From NCBI RefSeq assembly GCF_026967575.1, contig NZ_CP114054.1:1054001-1118000 (forward strand): a stretch of 64,000 nt of DNA, in the 5' to 3' direction. The notes beneath the pieces are model-generated. The model searched no databases. It saw nothing but the letters and a program-made list of their open reading frames with translations, and had not been told where the DNA came from. Both the position numbers and the translations under genes were made by a program. Source of the DNA: Aurantiacibacter sp. MUD11. Its GTDB lineage: Bacteria; Pseudomonadota; Alphaproteobacteria; Sphingomonadales; Sphingomonadaceae. Below, piece by piece: positions 55,083 to 64,000 of the stretch. The first letter of the stretch is position 1. Each line of letters opens with the position of its first letter.

Positions 55083-55859
55083 TTATTCGCGGGCAGCGCC
55101 CATGAAACGCAGCAGGAACAGGAACATGTTGATGAAGTCGAGATAGAGGCTGAGCGCGCCCATCACGACCATCTTGCCCATCGGGAAGGCGGCCGCAGCG
55201 GTCGGATTGCTCATCTTGATCTGCTGCACGTACAGGTATTCCTGCTTCAGGCGCTGGGTGTCGTAGGCGGTGAGGCCCGCGAAAATCAGCACACCGATGA
55301 AGCTGACGGCCCACATCAGGGCAGCCGACTGCAGGAAGATGTTGATCACCGAAGCGATGATCAGGCCGATCACGCCCATGATCAGGAAGCTACCCCAGCT
55401 CGAGATGTCCTTCTTGGTGGTGTAGCCCCACAGGCTGAGGCCCGCGAAGGCACCCGCCGTGGCGAAGAAAGTCGCGGCGATTGAAGCGCCCGTGTAGACG
55501 AGGAAGATCGTCGACAGCGACAGGCCCATCAGCACCGCGAAGCCCCAGAACATCGCCTGCAGCGTGGTGGTGGAGAAACGATCGCGGCCGAAGCTCATCG
55601 CGAAGACGATGGCCAGCGGCGACAGCGCCACGAGCCACATCAGCGGGCCCTGGGCGAACTGGATCGCCAGGCCGGAGCGCGCGGTCAGCAGGGCGACAAT
55701 GCCCGTCAGCAACACGCCCGAGGCCATGTAGTTGTAAATCGAGAGCATGTGTTTACGCAGCCCCGCGTCGAAAGTCGTGCGGCCAGCGACATCACCCGTC
55801 TGGCTCGGCGACACCCCGAAACCCTGCCGGGTCTGCTGGTTGTCGTTCCAATTTGCCAT
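55083..55859 (-). CDS. Bax inhibitor-1/YccA family membrane protein
   Basis: 258 residues from ATG 55859. Seven hydrophobic segments after a polar N-terminus, ending in the family pattern ALSLYLDFINMFLFLLRFMG. Homologues (YccA, YbhL) modulate the FtsH protease or ion leak. Which applies here is not clear. It carries its own terminator and stands alone. Confidence 0.92.
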   Translation of the reverse strand: MANWNDNQQTRQGFGVSPSQTGDVAGRTTFDAGLRKHMLSIYNYMASGVLLTGIVALLTARSGLAIQFAQGPLMWLVALSPLAIVFAMSFGRDRFSTTTLQAMFWGFAVLMGLSLSTIFLVYTGASIAATFFATAGAFAGLSLWGYTTKKDISSWGSFLIMGVIGLIIASVINIFLQSAALMWAVSFIGVLIFAGLTAYDTQRLKQEYLYVQQIKMSNPTAAAAFPMGKMVVMGALSLYLDFINMFLFLLRFMGAARE

Positions 55860-55988
55860 GTTTTCCAAAACTCCATTGCCCGGCCTCACAAAGCGGACCG
55901 GATTGCGCACAATATTGGCATTTAGCCAGTCAATTTCAAGCGAAACCGGAGCCCTTTGCAGGCTCTTGGCGTTAACCGAAAAAAGCCC

Positions 55989-56789
55989 CTAATCCCGCGC
56001 TTCGCGGGCCATTTCGGCGCTGCGATCGCGTGCCGCGCGCAAGCATTTCGTCATCAGCTGGGTCAGCGCTTCGCCGTCGTCCAGCACGTCCATGCCCTTG
56101 CGGGTCACGCCGCCCGGCGAGGCGACCATGTCGGCCAGCTTGCCCGGCGAATGTTCGGATTGCTGCGCCAGCGTCGCGGCGCCTTCGGTCATGGCAACCG
56201 CCAGCGTGCGCGCCTGCTCTTCCGGCAGGCCGAGGCGCACGGCGGCCGTGCCCAGCGCATCGATGAAGCGGTAGACGAAGGCCGGTCCGCTGCCTGCCAG
56301 CGCGGTAACGAGGTCGTAGCGGTCCTCCCCCACCCATTCGGGCGTGCCGAGCTGCTGCATGAGGCCGAACAGCGCTTCGCGCTGCGTTTCGTCCAGCCCG
56401 GTTTCGGCCAGCGCCACCGGCGACTTGCCCATGGCGCACGCGAGGTTCGGCATCACCCGCACCACCGCCCCGGCAGCGGGAAAGTGGCGGCGCAGCGATT
56501 CGAGCTCGACCCCGGCGAGGACGGACAGCACCGTCGCACCCGCTCCGGCTACGCCCTGCAGCGTCGGGGCGATATCCGCCAGCATGTACGGCTTGAATCC
56601 CAGCAGGACGGCATCGAATTGCCGCCCTTCCGGCACTTCGCGCAGCAGTTCCACATCCCCCGGCACGCTTTCACGTGACGGGGTAACGACGGTGAAGGCC
56701 TCGCGCGGCGTGCCGGCCGCAAGCCAGCCTTCGAGCATGGCTCCGGTCATGTTGCCGCAGCCGACGATCAGGATCTTTGCGAATGTCAT
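55989..56789 (-). CDS. proC: Pyrroline-5-carboxylate reductase
   Basis: 266 residues. Last step of proline synthesis. NAD(P) site ILIVGCGNMTGAMLEGW, MPNLACAMGKSPVAL and the C-terminal GSGPAFVYRFIDAL and VASPGGVTRKGMDVL are characteristic. Follows the YbjN gene by 31 bp on the same strand. Confidence 0.95.
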   Translation of the reverse strand: MTFAKILIVGCGNMTGAMLEGWLAAGTPREAFTVVTPSRESVPGDVELLREVPEGRQFDAVLLGFKPYMLADIAPTLQGVAGAGATVLSVLAGVELESLRRHFPAAGAVVRVMPNLACAMGKSPVALAETGLDETQREALFGLMQQLGTPEWVGEDRYDLVTALAGSGPAFVYRFIDALGTAAVRLGLPEEQARTLAVAMTEGAATLAQQSEHSPGKLADMVASPGGVTRKGMDVLDDGEALTQLMTKCLRAARDRSAEMAREARD

Positions 56790-56820
56790 GCAGCAGGACT
56801 TGGCACGCCTGTGCGCGAAA

Positions 56821-57327
56821 TCAAGCTTCTCCGGCGGCGTCCACCAATGCCGCGTCCAGCGCCTCGCGCGGGGACTTGTCGCCCCACAGCACGAACTGGA
56901 AGGCGGGATAGAAGCGGTCGCACTCCGATATCGCCGATTCGATGGCCATGGAGGCCATGTCGAGGCTCAGCAAGCCATCGTCGCCCAGCATCAGGCCGTG
57001 GCGGTAAAGCATGACCCCGCCCTGCGACCAGATGTCGAAATGGCCCAGCCAGAGCTGTTCGTTGACCAGTGCCAACAATTCATAGGCCACGCGCTTCTTG
57101 GCGTCGGGAACGCGGATTTCGGGGAGGCAGAGCAGTTGCAGGACCTTGTCCTCCGACCGCCAGATGCCGCGCACCTGGTATGTCGTCCAGCTGCCCGGAA
57201 CCTCGCCCGTCACCTCGTCGTCGCCAACCTGTTCGCAGGCCCAGCCATGGGCTTCGAACATGGCAGTGAGCATCTCGACCGGGGCGGCATCCTCGGTCGC
57301 CTCGATGGTATCGCGTCCGGTGTTCAT
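56821..57327 (-). CDS. YbjN domain-containing protein
   Basis: 168 residues from ATG 57327. Soluble type III secretion chaperone-like YbjN fold, with LLALVNEQLWLGHFDIW and FYPAFQFVLWGDKSPREAL. Homologues are linked to stress and motility regulation in other bacteria, with unclear mechanism. Co-directional with proC. Confidence 0.85.
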   Translation of the reverse strand: MNTGRDTIEATEDAAPVEMLTAMFEAHGWACEQVGDDEVTGEVPGSWTTYQVRGIWRSEDKVLQLLCLPEIRVPDAKKRVAYELLALVNEQLWLGHFDIWSQGGVMLYRHGLMLGDDGLLSLDMASMAIESAISECDRFYPAFQFVLWGDKSPREALDAALVDAAGEA

Positions 57328-57414
57328 GATTGCTGCTGACCAGGGGCATTTGTCATGTCGCACTTAATGCGTTGGCAACCATGATCCGTGCAATCGCCTA
57401 CCCCCAATTGGTCG

Positions 57415-57432
57415 GGCAAAAGTGATTTTGCC
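57415..57432 (-). terminator. Possible terminator after the SPOR-domain gene
   Basis: GGCAAAA-GTGA-TTTTGCC, perfect 7-bp stem but AT-rich with no long T-run. It lies between the SPOR-domain gene and the YbjN gene. Weak evidence. Confidence 0.35.
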
Positions 57433-57488
57433 TGTTGGCAAGATGTGAACAAGCCTCTGGATAGCTTGGGGGCAAGCCTGCGGAAAAA

Positions 57489-59051
57489 TCAATCAAGCGA
57501 TTGAACTTCCTCGCCTTCCTGACTGCTGAAGCGGAAGGTATCGACGCCGGCGGCGGCCAGCGCGCTGACCTTTTCCTGCGCTTCGCGGGCGCTGGCATAG
57601 GGACCGGTGAGCAAGCGGTTGGTCTGCCCCCAGCGGGCCACAAAGGGCTCCGCTCCGTCGAGCAACCCGTCCGCATTGCGCACGATGCGGCGCCAGTCGA
57701 ACCGGAAAGCGGAAGTGTCCTGCCCGGTCGCCACCTGCACCCAATGGCGCGCCGGATGTGCCGGAGGCGGCGGTTCGGCGGGCGCGGGCGATTCGCGCGG
57801 CGGCTCGATCGTGGTGATGTCCACGGCCCCGGCAGCCGAGGGTATCTGCGCATTGTCCAGCGAGAAGTCGGCAAAGGCCTCGGCCAGATCGACAACTTCG
57901 GGTTCCGGCTCCGGCGCGGGCTGCACGATCTCCGCTTCGGCGGGCGCGGAACTGACCTGCGAATTGGGGAGGTCGAGCAGCGAGAACGACGGCTCCGCGG
58001 CTGCCACTGGTGGCAGTTCACCTTCTCCGGCAGGTGCCGCGGCAACTTCTTCCGGTTGCGTCGTGGATTGCATCTCTGGTTCGGCCACGGGCTGCGGCGC
58101 AGGGACCTGGGCCACGGACGTGGCTGGCTGGTTCAGCGGCGGCAATTCGCCAGAACCGGCAGCCGGTCCCAAAGGCTCCCCGCTTGGGCGCAGGCGTTCG
58201 ACGGCGCTGCGCCGTTGCGGCGCCGGTGCGGTCTGTTCGGTGCTCTGTGCCAGCGCGGCAATCGCCGGCGTGTCGCGGCCAACTTCGTTGGCAGCGGGAA
58301 AGCGGCCGAGGTTGGCGGCCGCGGCCTGCTGCGCGCGGGTGAGGTTGGGCATGTATCGCAGGTAGGGAGCAAGCCGCATGGCAAGGCGCTGCGGCAGCAT
58401 CGTCTCGGTGATCGCAATGGCCTCCTCCTCGCGCCCCTGGATGGCGAGCGCGAAGGCACGGGTGCGATAGGCAGCGCGATCCTGCCGCTGCAGCAGCGGC
58501 AGCAACGTGGCCTCGGCCGCGTCGGCATTGCCGCCGATGGCATAGGACAGCGCCAGCCGCCGCAGCACCTCGGGCGTTTCCCGCTGGGATAGGGCCAGGC
58601 GATAGAGCCGCTGCGCGCGGTCGTTGCGCCCCACCAGATCGTAGGCGAGGCCACGCTCGGCAGCATAGGGCGCCATCGGCTCTCCCGCCGCGTCGGCATT
58701 CTCGAACAGCTGGAGCGCCGTCACCGGCTCCCCGCGACGCACGGCGACCAGCGCCAGCCCCACGAGGACGCGGCCGTCCTCCGGGGCGACATTCTGCGCC
58801 CTGGTGAAGAATCCCCGCGCGGCCTCCACATCGTCGAGGTCCAGCGATGCCCGGCCAGCCGCCACCAGCGCGGGAACGCTTTCCGGATTGCGCGAGAGGC
58901 GGCGCAGGGCGTCGTTCAGCGTTTCCGTCGCCGGATCAGGCAATTGCTGGACGATTTCCTGCGCACCGGCAGGCACCGACCCGACAGGCAGCAGGCCTGC
59001 CGCGACACCGCTGGCAAGCAGGGCAAGGAATTGCAGACGCGATCGATTCAT
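57489..59051 (-). CDS. TPR and SPOR-domain periplasmic protein
   Basis: 520 residues. Signal peptide (about 1-30), tetratricopeptide-like helical repeats (about 40-230: LVAAGRASLDLDDVEAARGFF, TALQLFENADAAG, RAQRLYRLAL), a long Pro/Ala/Glu linker and a C-terminal SPOR domain (HWVQVATGQDTSAFRFDW ... TGPYASAREAQEKVSALAAAG). SPOR domains bind denuded glycan at the septum, and the gene follows ftsZ, so a division role is likely. Confidence 0.85.
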   Translation of the reverse strand: MNRSRLQFLALLASGVAAGLLPVGSVPAGAQEIVQQLPDPATETLNDALRRLSRNPESVPALVAAGRASLDLDDVEAARGFFTRAQNVAPEDGRVLVGLALVAVRRGEPVTALQLFENADAAGEPMAPYAAERGLAYDLVGRNDRAQRLYRLALSQRETPEVLRRLALSYAIGGNADAAEATLLPLLQRQDRAAYRTRAFALAIQGREEEAIAITETMLPQRLAMRLAPYLRYMPNLTRAQQAAAANLGRFPAANEVGRDTPAIAALAQSTEQTAPAPQRRSAVERLRPSGEPLGPAAGSGELPPLNQPATSVAQVPAPQPVAEPEMQSTTQPEEVAAAPAGEGELPPVAAAEPSFSLLDLPNSQVSSAPAEAEIVQPAPEPEPEVVDLAEAFADFSLDNAQIPSAAGAVDITTIEPPRESPAPAEPPPPAHPARHWVQVATGQDTSAFRFDWRRIVRNADGLLDGAEPFVARWGQTNRLLTGPYASAREAQEKVSALAAAGVDTFRFSSQEGEEVQSLD

Positions 59052-59114
59052 CTTTCGCGCACTATACCGGCCTCGCTGAACGAGGCGAGAATGCTTTGCT
59101 GCAACTTGTCGCGG

Positions 59115-60857
59115 CTACTGGTTGTTCTGTCGTCCGAGGAAACGCGGGATGCGCACCGAACCGCCATCATCGTCGTCGTCCTCGTCGTCGTCAGCGGCAG
59201 GTGCCTGACGTGACAGGTTGGCCATCCGTTCGAACAGTGTGCTGCCGCTTGGCGGGGCACCGCCACCGCCGCCCGAACCGCCAGCCGGAGCACCACCGCC
59301 ACTTGCCGGAGCCTCTTCGCCAGCGCCCTGGTCTTCCGAGACGCCTGCCGCACCCAGCATGCGCGCACGGCGACCGCCCTGCGGCTGGACCGGCTCGTCC
59401 GCCTCGGCAAGGCGGCTGGCATCCAGCAGCAGTTCGTCCTGGTCGGGCGTATCCTCGGCAACGGGTTCCTCTGCCGGGGCCTCTTCGACAGGCTCCTCGT
59501 AAGCGGCCTCGTCGGTCAGTTCGAAGGTCGAATCCGGTGCCTCCTCCGGTTCGGCACCATAACCGGTCGGCTCTTCCGGAGCCTCTTCCGGTTCGCCGTA
59601 GCCATCGCTCTCGTCGCTGCCGTAGTGGCTGTCGTCAGCCGGCTCGACCAGCTCCTCAGCGTCGCCCTCGTCGCCGAAAGCTTCGGGTACGGGAGCAGGT
59701 GCAGCTTCCTCTTCGACCGCTTCCTCGACCGAACCGAGGTCCAGCGTATCGTCGTCATCGGTGGCGGAGAAATCATCCTGTCCGTCATCCTCGACGGCGG
59801 TGTCGTCCACCGGAATGGCGAGGCCTGGCGTACGCGGCCCGCGCGAGGCCGACAGGTCCAGCGGGCGGGATTCTTCCTGCGGCAGCTGGCCGGTCTGCTC
59901 GATACCGGTGGCAACCACGCTGACGCGGATCTTGCCGTCCAGTTCGGGATTGAAGGCCGAACCCCAGATGATGTTGGCTTCGGGATCGACCAGCTCGCGA
60001 ATGTGGTTGGCGGCTTCGTCGACTTCCAGCAGCTTCATGTCCTCGCCGCCGATGATCGAGATGATCACGCCCTTGGCGCCCTGCATCGAAACGCCATCGA
60101 GCAGCGGGTTGGCGATGGCATGCTCGGCGGCTTCCAGCGCGCGATTGTCGCCTTCGCCCTCGCCGGTGCCCATCATGGCCTTGCCCATCTCGCCCATCAC
60201 CGAACGTACGTCGGCAAAGTCGAGGTTGATCAGGCCCGGCATCACCATCAGGTCGGTGATCGAGCGGACGCCCTGCTGCAGCACTTCGTCTGCCAGCATG
60301 AAGGCTTCCTTGAAGGTGGTTTCCGCCTTCGCCACCAGGAACAGGTTCTGGTTGGGGATGACGATCAGCGTATCGACGTGCTTCTGCAGCTCCTCGATGC
60401 CGCTTTCGGCAGAGCGCATGCGTCGCGTGCCTTCGAACAGGAACGGCTTGGTCACCACGCCGACCGTCAGGATGCCCTTGTCGCGGGCGATCTTGGCGAT
60501 GACGGGCGCGGCGCCCGTGCCGGTGCCGCCGCCCATGCCGGCGGCGATGAATACCATGTTCACGCCTTCCAGCGCGCGCTCGATATCCTCGACCGTTTCC
60601 TCAGCCGCGGCGCGGCCGACTTCGGGGCGCGAGCCGGCACCGAGGCCCTGGGTGATATCCGGGCCCAGCTGGATGCGATGTTCGGCGGCCGAGCTGTTGA
60701 GCGCCTGCGCATCGGTATTGGCGACGATGAAGTCGACACCCTCGATCTCGGCCTCGATCATGTTGGCAATGGCGTTGCCACCGGCACCGCCCACGCCGAT
60801 CACGGTAATCCGCGGGCGCAGCTCCTCCACCGAAGGCGGGCCAATATTGATGCTCAT
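59115..60857 (-). CDS. ftsZ: Cell division protein FtsZ
   Basis: 580 residues. The tubulin-like GTPase forms the division ring. Tubulin signature GGGTGTGA at residues 109-116 and the T7 [11 protein letters not shown] are intact. After the globular core (about 330 residues) there is a long acidic Asp/Glu/Pro linker of over 200 residues. The C-terminal [11 protein letters not shown] segment resembles the FtsA/ZipA-binding peptide. Downstream of ftsA with a 95-bp gap; the linker is longer than in Escherichia coli, as in other alphaproteobacteria. Confidence 0.97.
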   Translation of the reverse strand: MSINIGPPSVEELRPRITVIGVGGAGGNAIANMIEAEIEGVDFIVANTDAQALNSSAAEHRIQLGPDITQGLGAGSRPEVGRAAAEETVEDIERALEGVNMVFIAAGMGGGTGTGAAPVIAKIARDKGILTVGVVTKPFLFEGTRRMRSAESGIEELQKHVDTLIVIPNQNLFLVAKAETTFKEAFMLADEVLQQGVRSITDLMVMPGLINLDFADVRSVMGEMGKAMMGTGEGEGDNRALEAAEHAIANPLLDGVSMQGAKGVIISIIGGEDMKLLEVDEAANHIRELVDPEANIIWGSAFNPELDGKIRVSVVATGIEQTGQLPQEESRPLDLSASRGPRTPGLAIPVDDTAVEDDGQDDFSATDDDDTLDLGSVEEAVEEEAAPAPVPEAFGDEGDAEELVEPADDSHYGSDESDGYGEPEEAPEEPTGYGAEPEEAPDSTFELTDEAAYEEPVEEAPAEEPVAEDTPDQDELLLDASRLAEADEPVQPQGGRRARMLGAAGVSEDQGAGEEAPASGGGAPAGGSGGGGGAPPSGSTLFERMANLSRQAPAADDDEDDDDDGGSVRIPRFLGRQNNQ

Positions 60858-60952
60858 CTCGTCTTCTCCTCGGCAGGCCTAGGAATTCTGCCAATCGTAT
60901 CTTTGCCATAAAGGCTGAAAGTAAAGGATAAGAGGTATCTCACTATCCACAG

Positions 60953-62239
60953 CTAGAAATACTCGCGCATCGCGCCCCAGATACGGACCAGCGTGGTTAA
61001 CGGCCCATAGCTGGACGTACGCGTGAACCGGGATCCGATGGCGCGGATGTCGATCGGGTCCTCGGCGGCATAAAGCACGAGGCCCGTCAGGGTGGCGAAA
61101 CCGGGCGTCGTGTGCGCTTCGGGCAAGCCGCGCAGCGCCGCCGGCTTGCCGATGCGGGCAGGCACGCCGAGCACGCCTTGCGCATAGTCGGCCAGGCCCG
61201 CCAGTTCCGCGCCGCCGCCGGTAATGACCACCTGCCGCGCGCTGGAGCCCGGTGCGCTGCCGGTAAAGCCCATTGCATCCAGGGCCTTGGCAACGTCGCT
61301 CATCAGCATGTCGAGCTCGCCGGTGATGACACTGATCAGCTCGGCCCGCGGCACCTGACGCGGCGTACCCGTAGGCGCGGCGCCGTCCTCGCTGGGGTTG
61401 GCGACCGGAATCATCTCGCGATGGTCCGTCGGGCTGGCGATGGCCGATCCGGAAACGCATTTCAGCCGCTCGGCCTGGAAGCGCCGGACGGAAAAGGCCG
61501 AGGCGATGGCATCGGTGATGTCGCCCGAACCGCGCGGGATGGCAGTCAGCCCTACCAGCATACCACCGGCATAGACCGAAACATTGGTGACTTCGCCGCC
61601 CAGTTCCACCAGCGCCACACCAAGATCGCGTTCTTCGACCGTGAGGCAGGCATACCCGGTGGCGAGCGGAGAGGCGACGACGCCTTCGACGTCGAGGTGG
61701 GCATTCTGCACCGCCTCGGTGAGGTTTCGCACCGGTGCGCCGTCGGCGAGCATCACGTGCACGTCCACGCCCAGCCGGTCCGCGTGCAGGCCCTTGGGGT
61801 TGGAGACGCCGTGCGCGCCATCGAGGAAATAACAGGCCGGCTGCGCGTGCAGCACCGTGCGGCCATCCGGCTCCAGGCTTTCGCGCGCGGCGACCAGCAG
61901 CGCCTCGATGTCCTCTTCCTCGATCCGGCGACCGCCGATGCCGATCTCGACCGGGCGGATTTCGCTGGCGAGGCCCGCGCCCGAACAGCCGATCCACACG
62001 GAATCGACACTGGTGCCGGCCAGCTTCTCGGCCCGCTCCAGCGCGTCGCGCACGGCATAGGTGGCGGCGGCCATGTCGACCACATAGCCGCGCTTGATGC
62101 CCTGGCTGGCGCGATGACCACTGCCCAGCACCTGCATCTCGCCACCTTCGGTCAGCGCGGCGATGATCGCGGACACGCGGAAGGAACCGATGTTCACCGC
62201 GCCGAATACGCGGGCGATGCGCTGTTGTCCCGTCGCCAT
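60953..62239 (-). CDS. ftsA: Cell division protein FtsA
   Basis: 428 residues. Actin-like ATPase that tethers FtsZ to the membrane. Begins ARVFGAVNIGSFRVSAIIA, with SHS2-type 1C domain and TGGGAELAGLADYA near the end, and a C-terminal amphipathic tail. ATG overlaps the ftsQ stop by one base (TCAT on the plus strand). Follows ftsQ in the conserved ddl-ftsQ-ftsA-ftsZ order. Confidence 0.95.
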   Translation of the reverse strand: MATGQQRIARVFGAVNIGSFRVSAIIAALTEGGEMQVLGSGHRASQGIKRGYVVDMAAATYAVRDALERAEKLAGTSVDSVWIGCSGAGLASEIRPVEIGIGGRRIEEEDIEALLVAARESLEPDGRTVLHAQPACYFLDGAHGVSNPKGLHADRLGVDVHVMLADGAPVRNLTEAVQNAHLDVEGVVASPLATGYACLTVEERDLGVALVELGGEVTNVSVYAGGMLVGLTAIPRGSGDITDAIASAFSVRRFQAERLKCVSGSAIASPTDHREMIPVANPSEDGAAPTGTPRQVPRAELISVITGELDMLMSDVAKALDAMGFTGSAPGSSARQVVITGGGAELAGLADYAQGVLGVPARIGKPAALRGLPEAHTTPGFATLTGLVLYAAEDPIDIRAIGSRFTRTSSYGPLTTLVRIWGAMREYF

Positions 62240-63204
62240 CAGGCTTCCCCTTCCTCTTCGGCTTCTTCGGCTTCTTCAGCCTCTTCCGCCGGTTCATCCT
62301 GTTGTTGCAGCTGCAGCTCCTGTTGTTCGGCCCGTCCCGGCACGCGCATGTACATGCGCGGCGGGTTGCGCATGTCGAAGCTGACCACCTCGCCGCCGAT
62401 CAGGCGGTGCACGCCATCGGCCTGAGCGAAACTGATCAGCGCGGCGGCGGCCCGGTCCGACCCTTCGGGCAGCGCCAGCCGCTGGTCCGTCTCGAAGGTC
62501 AGGTTCCAGCGCCGGTTGCCGACCCATTCGGCGCCGGTAACGCGGCCCTTCAGGGCAGGCGCGGCGTCGAGCAGGCGCTCCAGTGCCTCCACCTGCGATT
62601 GTGCGCCCGGCCCCTCGATCAGCAGGTACTCGGCGGCATCGCTGGTCGAGATCGGTTCCAGCTCCACGCCCGAAGGATCGATCAGCACCAGCCGGTCGGC
62701 GCGGCGCAGCACGGCGTGCGGTTCGCGCTCGATGATGTTGACCACCAGCACGTCGGGCAGCTGGCGTGAGACGCGGGCATCCTTCACCCACGGCAGGGTC
62801 AGCAGGTCTTCACGCAGTCCTTCGGTATCGACGCGCGTCATGGCGAGATTCTGCTGGCCGAACGCCATCTCGTAGATGGTGTTGACGTTCATCCGCTCGA
62901 CGCCCTGCGGTTCGACGTGGCGTAGCTTGAAGCCGGCATTGCTGGCCATGTGCGCCACCTGATTGGCCGCGACCGTCGTCGCGCCGGAAACCTGCGCGAC
63001 GAATACCGCCAGCGCCACGGCCCCGCCCAGGATCAGCACGGTGAAGGCTCGCTGCACCTGCTCGGTGGTAAACGGTAGCAGCGCCAACGCACGGCCCAGC
63101 AGCGACTGGCCCTTGTTGCGCGCCGAGCGGACCTTCCGCGTGGTGCCGGCCTTGCGCGCCTGCCGCCGTACGCCCTGCGTCTTGCGGGTGTTCTTCCTGG
63201 CCAT
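62239..63204 (-). CDS. ftsQ: Cell division protein FtsQ
   Basis: 321 residues from ATG 63204 (the longer frame to 63255 has no family support). Basic cytoplasmic start, one membrane helix (about 46-66), a POTRA domain (LRHVEPQGVERMNVNTIYEM) and a beta domain (LPDVLVVNIIEREPHAVLRR), then a Gln-rich and acidic tail. Both ends overlap neighbouring genes by one base (TGATG type). Confidence 0.93.
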   Translation of the reverse strand: MARKNTRKTQGVRRQARKAGTTRKVRSARNKGQSLLGRALALLPFTTEQVQRAFTVLILGGAVALAVFVAQVSGATTVAANQVAHMASNAGFKLRHVEPQGVERMNVNTIYEMAFGQQNLAMTRVDTEGLREDLLTLPWVKDARVSRQLPDVLVVNIIEREPHAVLRRADRLVLIDPSGVELEPISTSDAAEYLLIEGPGAQSQVEALERLLDAAPALKGRVTGAEWVGNRRWNLTFETDQRLALPEGSDRAAAALISFAQADGVHRLIGGEVVSFDMRNPPRMYMRVPGRAEQQELQLQQQDEPAEEAEEAEEAEEEGEA

Positions 63205-64000
63205 CAGCCCAGCTTCCCCGCGCGCCGTAGCGCGTCCTCGACGATCAGCTCGCACAGCTGCGGGTATTCGATGCCGCAGGCCTTGGCCTGTTCGGGCACC
63301 AGGCTGAGCGGGGTCATGCCCGGCTGGGTGTTGGTTTCGAGCAGGAACAGGCCTGCTTCGCCGCGTTCGTCATCCCAGCGATAGTCCGACCGCGAAACGC
63401 CCTCGCAGCCCAGCCGCTGGTGCGCCTGCAAGGCATATTCGAGGCACAACCGCTCGATCTCCGGCGGCAGGTCCGCCGGGAAGATGTGCTGCGTCCGGCC
63501 CTCGGTGTACTTGTTCTCGTAATCGTAGAACCCGCTGGCGACGATCAGCTCGGTCACCCCGAGCGCGCGCGGCCCCTCACCGGTGTCGATCACCGCCGTG
63601 GTCAGTTCACGCCCGCGAATGAAGGGTTCGGCGAGCAACTGCTTGAAGTCCTGCCACGGCCCCTTGGCATCGCGGCTGATAGGATTGCCGCAATCGCTGT
63701 CATCGGTGACGATGGCCACGCCCACGCTGCTGCCCTCGTTCACGGGCTTGAGCACATAGGGCCGCGCGACCGGATCGCCTTCGTAGAGTTCTTCCGACTT
63801 CACTACGCGGCCACCGGGCATAGGGATGCCGTGCGGCACCAGCGCGTGCTTGGTCAGTTCCTTGTCGATGGCGATGACCGAGGTGGCGAGCCCGGCGTGG
63901 GTATAGGGAATGCCCATCAGGTCGAGCATGCCCTGCACCGTGCCATCCTCACCCGGCGCGCCATGCAGCGCGTTGAACACGACGTCCGGCGCGGCCTCGC
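63204..64000 (-). CDS. ddl: D-alanine--D-alanine ligase (5' part outside window)
   Basis: C-terminal about 265 residues visible; the gene runs off the right edge, so the true start is not seen. ATP-grasp ligase making D-Ala-D-Ala for peptidoglycan. VFNALHGAPGEDGTVQG, PYVLKPVNEGSSVGVAIV and LLETNTQPGMTPLSLVPEQA are Ddl hallmarks. First visible gene of the ddl-ftsQ-ftsA-ftsZ cluster, overlapping ftsQ by one base. Confidence 0.95.
   Translation of the reverse strand, partial: EAAPDVVFNALHGAPGEDGTVQGMLDLMGIPYTHAGLATSVIAIDKELTKHALVPHGIPMPGGRVVKSEELYEGDPVARPYVLKPVNEGSSVGVAIVTDDSDCGNPISRDAKGPWQDFKQLLAEPFIRGRELTTAVIDTGEGPRALGVTELIVASGFYDYENKYTEGRTQHIFPADLPPEIERLCLEYALQAHQRLGCEGVSRSDYRWDDERGEAGLFLLETNTQPGMTPLSLVPEQAKACGIEYPQLCELIVEDALRRAGKLG

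Overview
This is a GC-rich chromosomal window from an alphaproteobacterium, most likely a sphingomonad of the Erythrobacteraceae type. I infer this from the gene content: a CrtZ carotenoid hydroxylase, a large TonB-dependent receptor, an exosortase resembling the sphingomonad XrtV type, DUF1476/BolA/Grx neighbours, and a ddl-ftsQ-ftsA-ftsZ division cluster followed by a SPOR protein. I see no insertion sequence, phage gene, CRISPR array, rRNA operon or clear pseudogene. Most of the window is ordinary core chromosome with tightly packed, often overlapping genes.

Layout. 1-4.6 kb (minus): rimP-nusA-ylxR-infB translation/transcription operon, infB cut by the left edge. 4.8-7.9 kb (minus): a small membrane protein, the sigma-54 activator pspF, and an exosortase module (55-residue substrate, exosortase, accessory protein) just upstream of pspF. 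8.0-8.9 kb (plus): a sterol desaturase-family protein. 8.85-12.5 kb (plus): a sigma-54 promoter with two upstream inverted repeats drives a small membrane peptide, pspA, pspB, pspC and then six further single-span PspB-like proteins in tandem. 12.5-13.5 kb: sufE, DUF454 and Pmp3-like genes. 13.6-14.6 kb (minus): crtZ and a thioesterase. 14.7-20 kb (plus): leuC, a deoxyinosine glycosylase, leuD, the ATPase zeta inhibitor, bolA, grxD, a secreted protein and an SRAP peptidase. 20-20.7 kb: a hairpin-rich gap and tRNA-Arg. 20.7-24 kb: queuosine precursor transporter; a second sigma-54 unit (two tiny membrane proteins plus a PspC-domain protein); recF; a lipoprotein esterase. 24-30.6 kb: an ABC exporter pair, an RDD protein and a TonB receptor. 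30.9-38.6 kb: typA, a glycosyltransferase, a PadR regulator, rarA, an RNase H-like protein and a TM2 protein. 38.7-44.7 kb: tRNA-Thr, ugd, queF, sseA, metC, mscS. 44.8-48.7 kb: assimilatory sulfate reduction operon (cobA, DUF2849, cysI, DUF934, cysH). 48.7-54.9 kb (minus): JmjC oxygenase, a repeat protein, an SDR, proB, obgE, tRNA-Ala and a poly-proline lipoprotein. 55-64 kb (minus): Bax-inhibitor-like protein, proC, YbjN, SPOR protein, ftsZ, ftsA, ftsQ and ddl (cut by the right edge).

The most notable theme is envelope stress. PspF is encoded next to an exosortase, and two separate transcription units have GG-N10-GC sigma-54 promoters and share the upstream 11-mer GAAAATTCCCA. Both units start with a tiny Ala-rich membrane protein. 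The main unit carries seven PspB-type proteins where Escherichia coli has one. This looks like an expanded, lineage-specific Psp system and is the best candidate here for undescribed biology.
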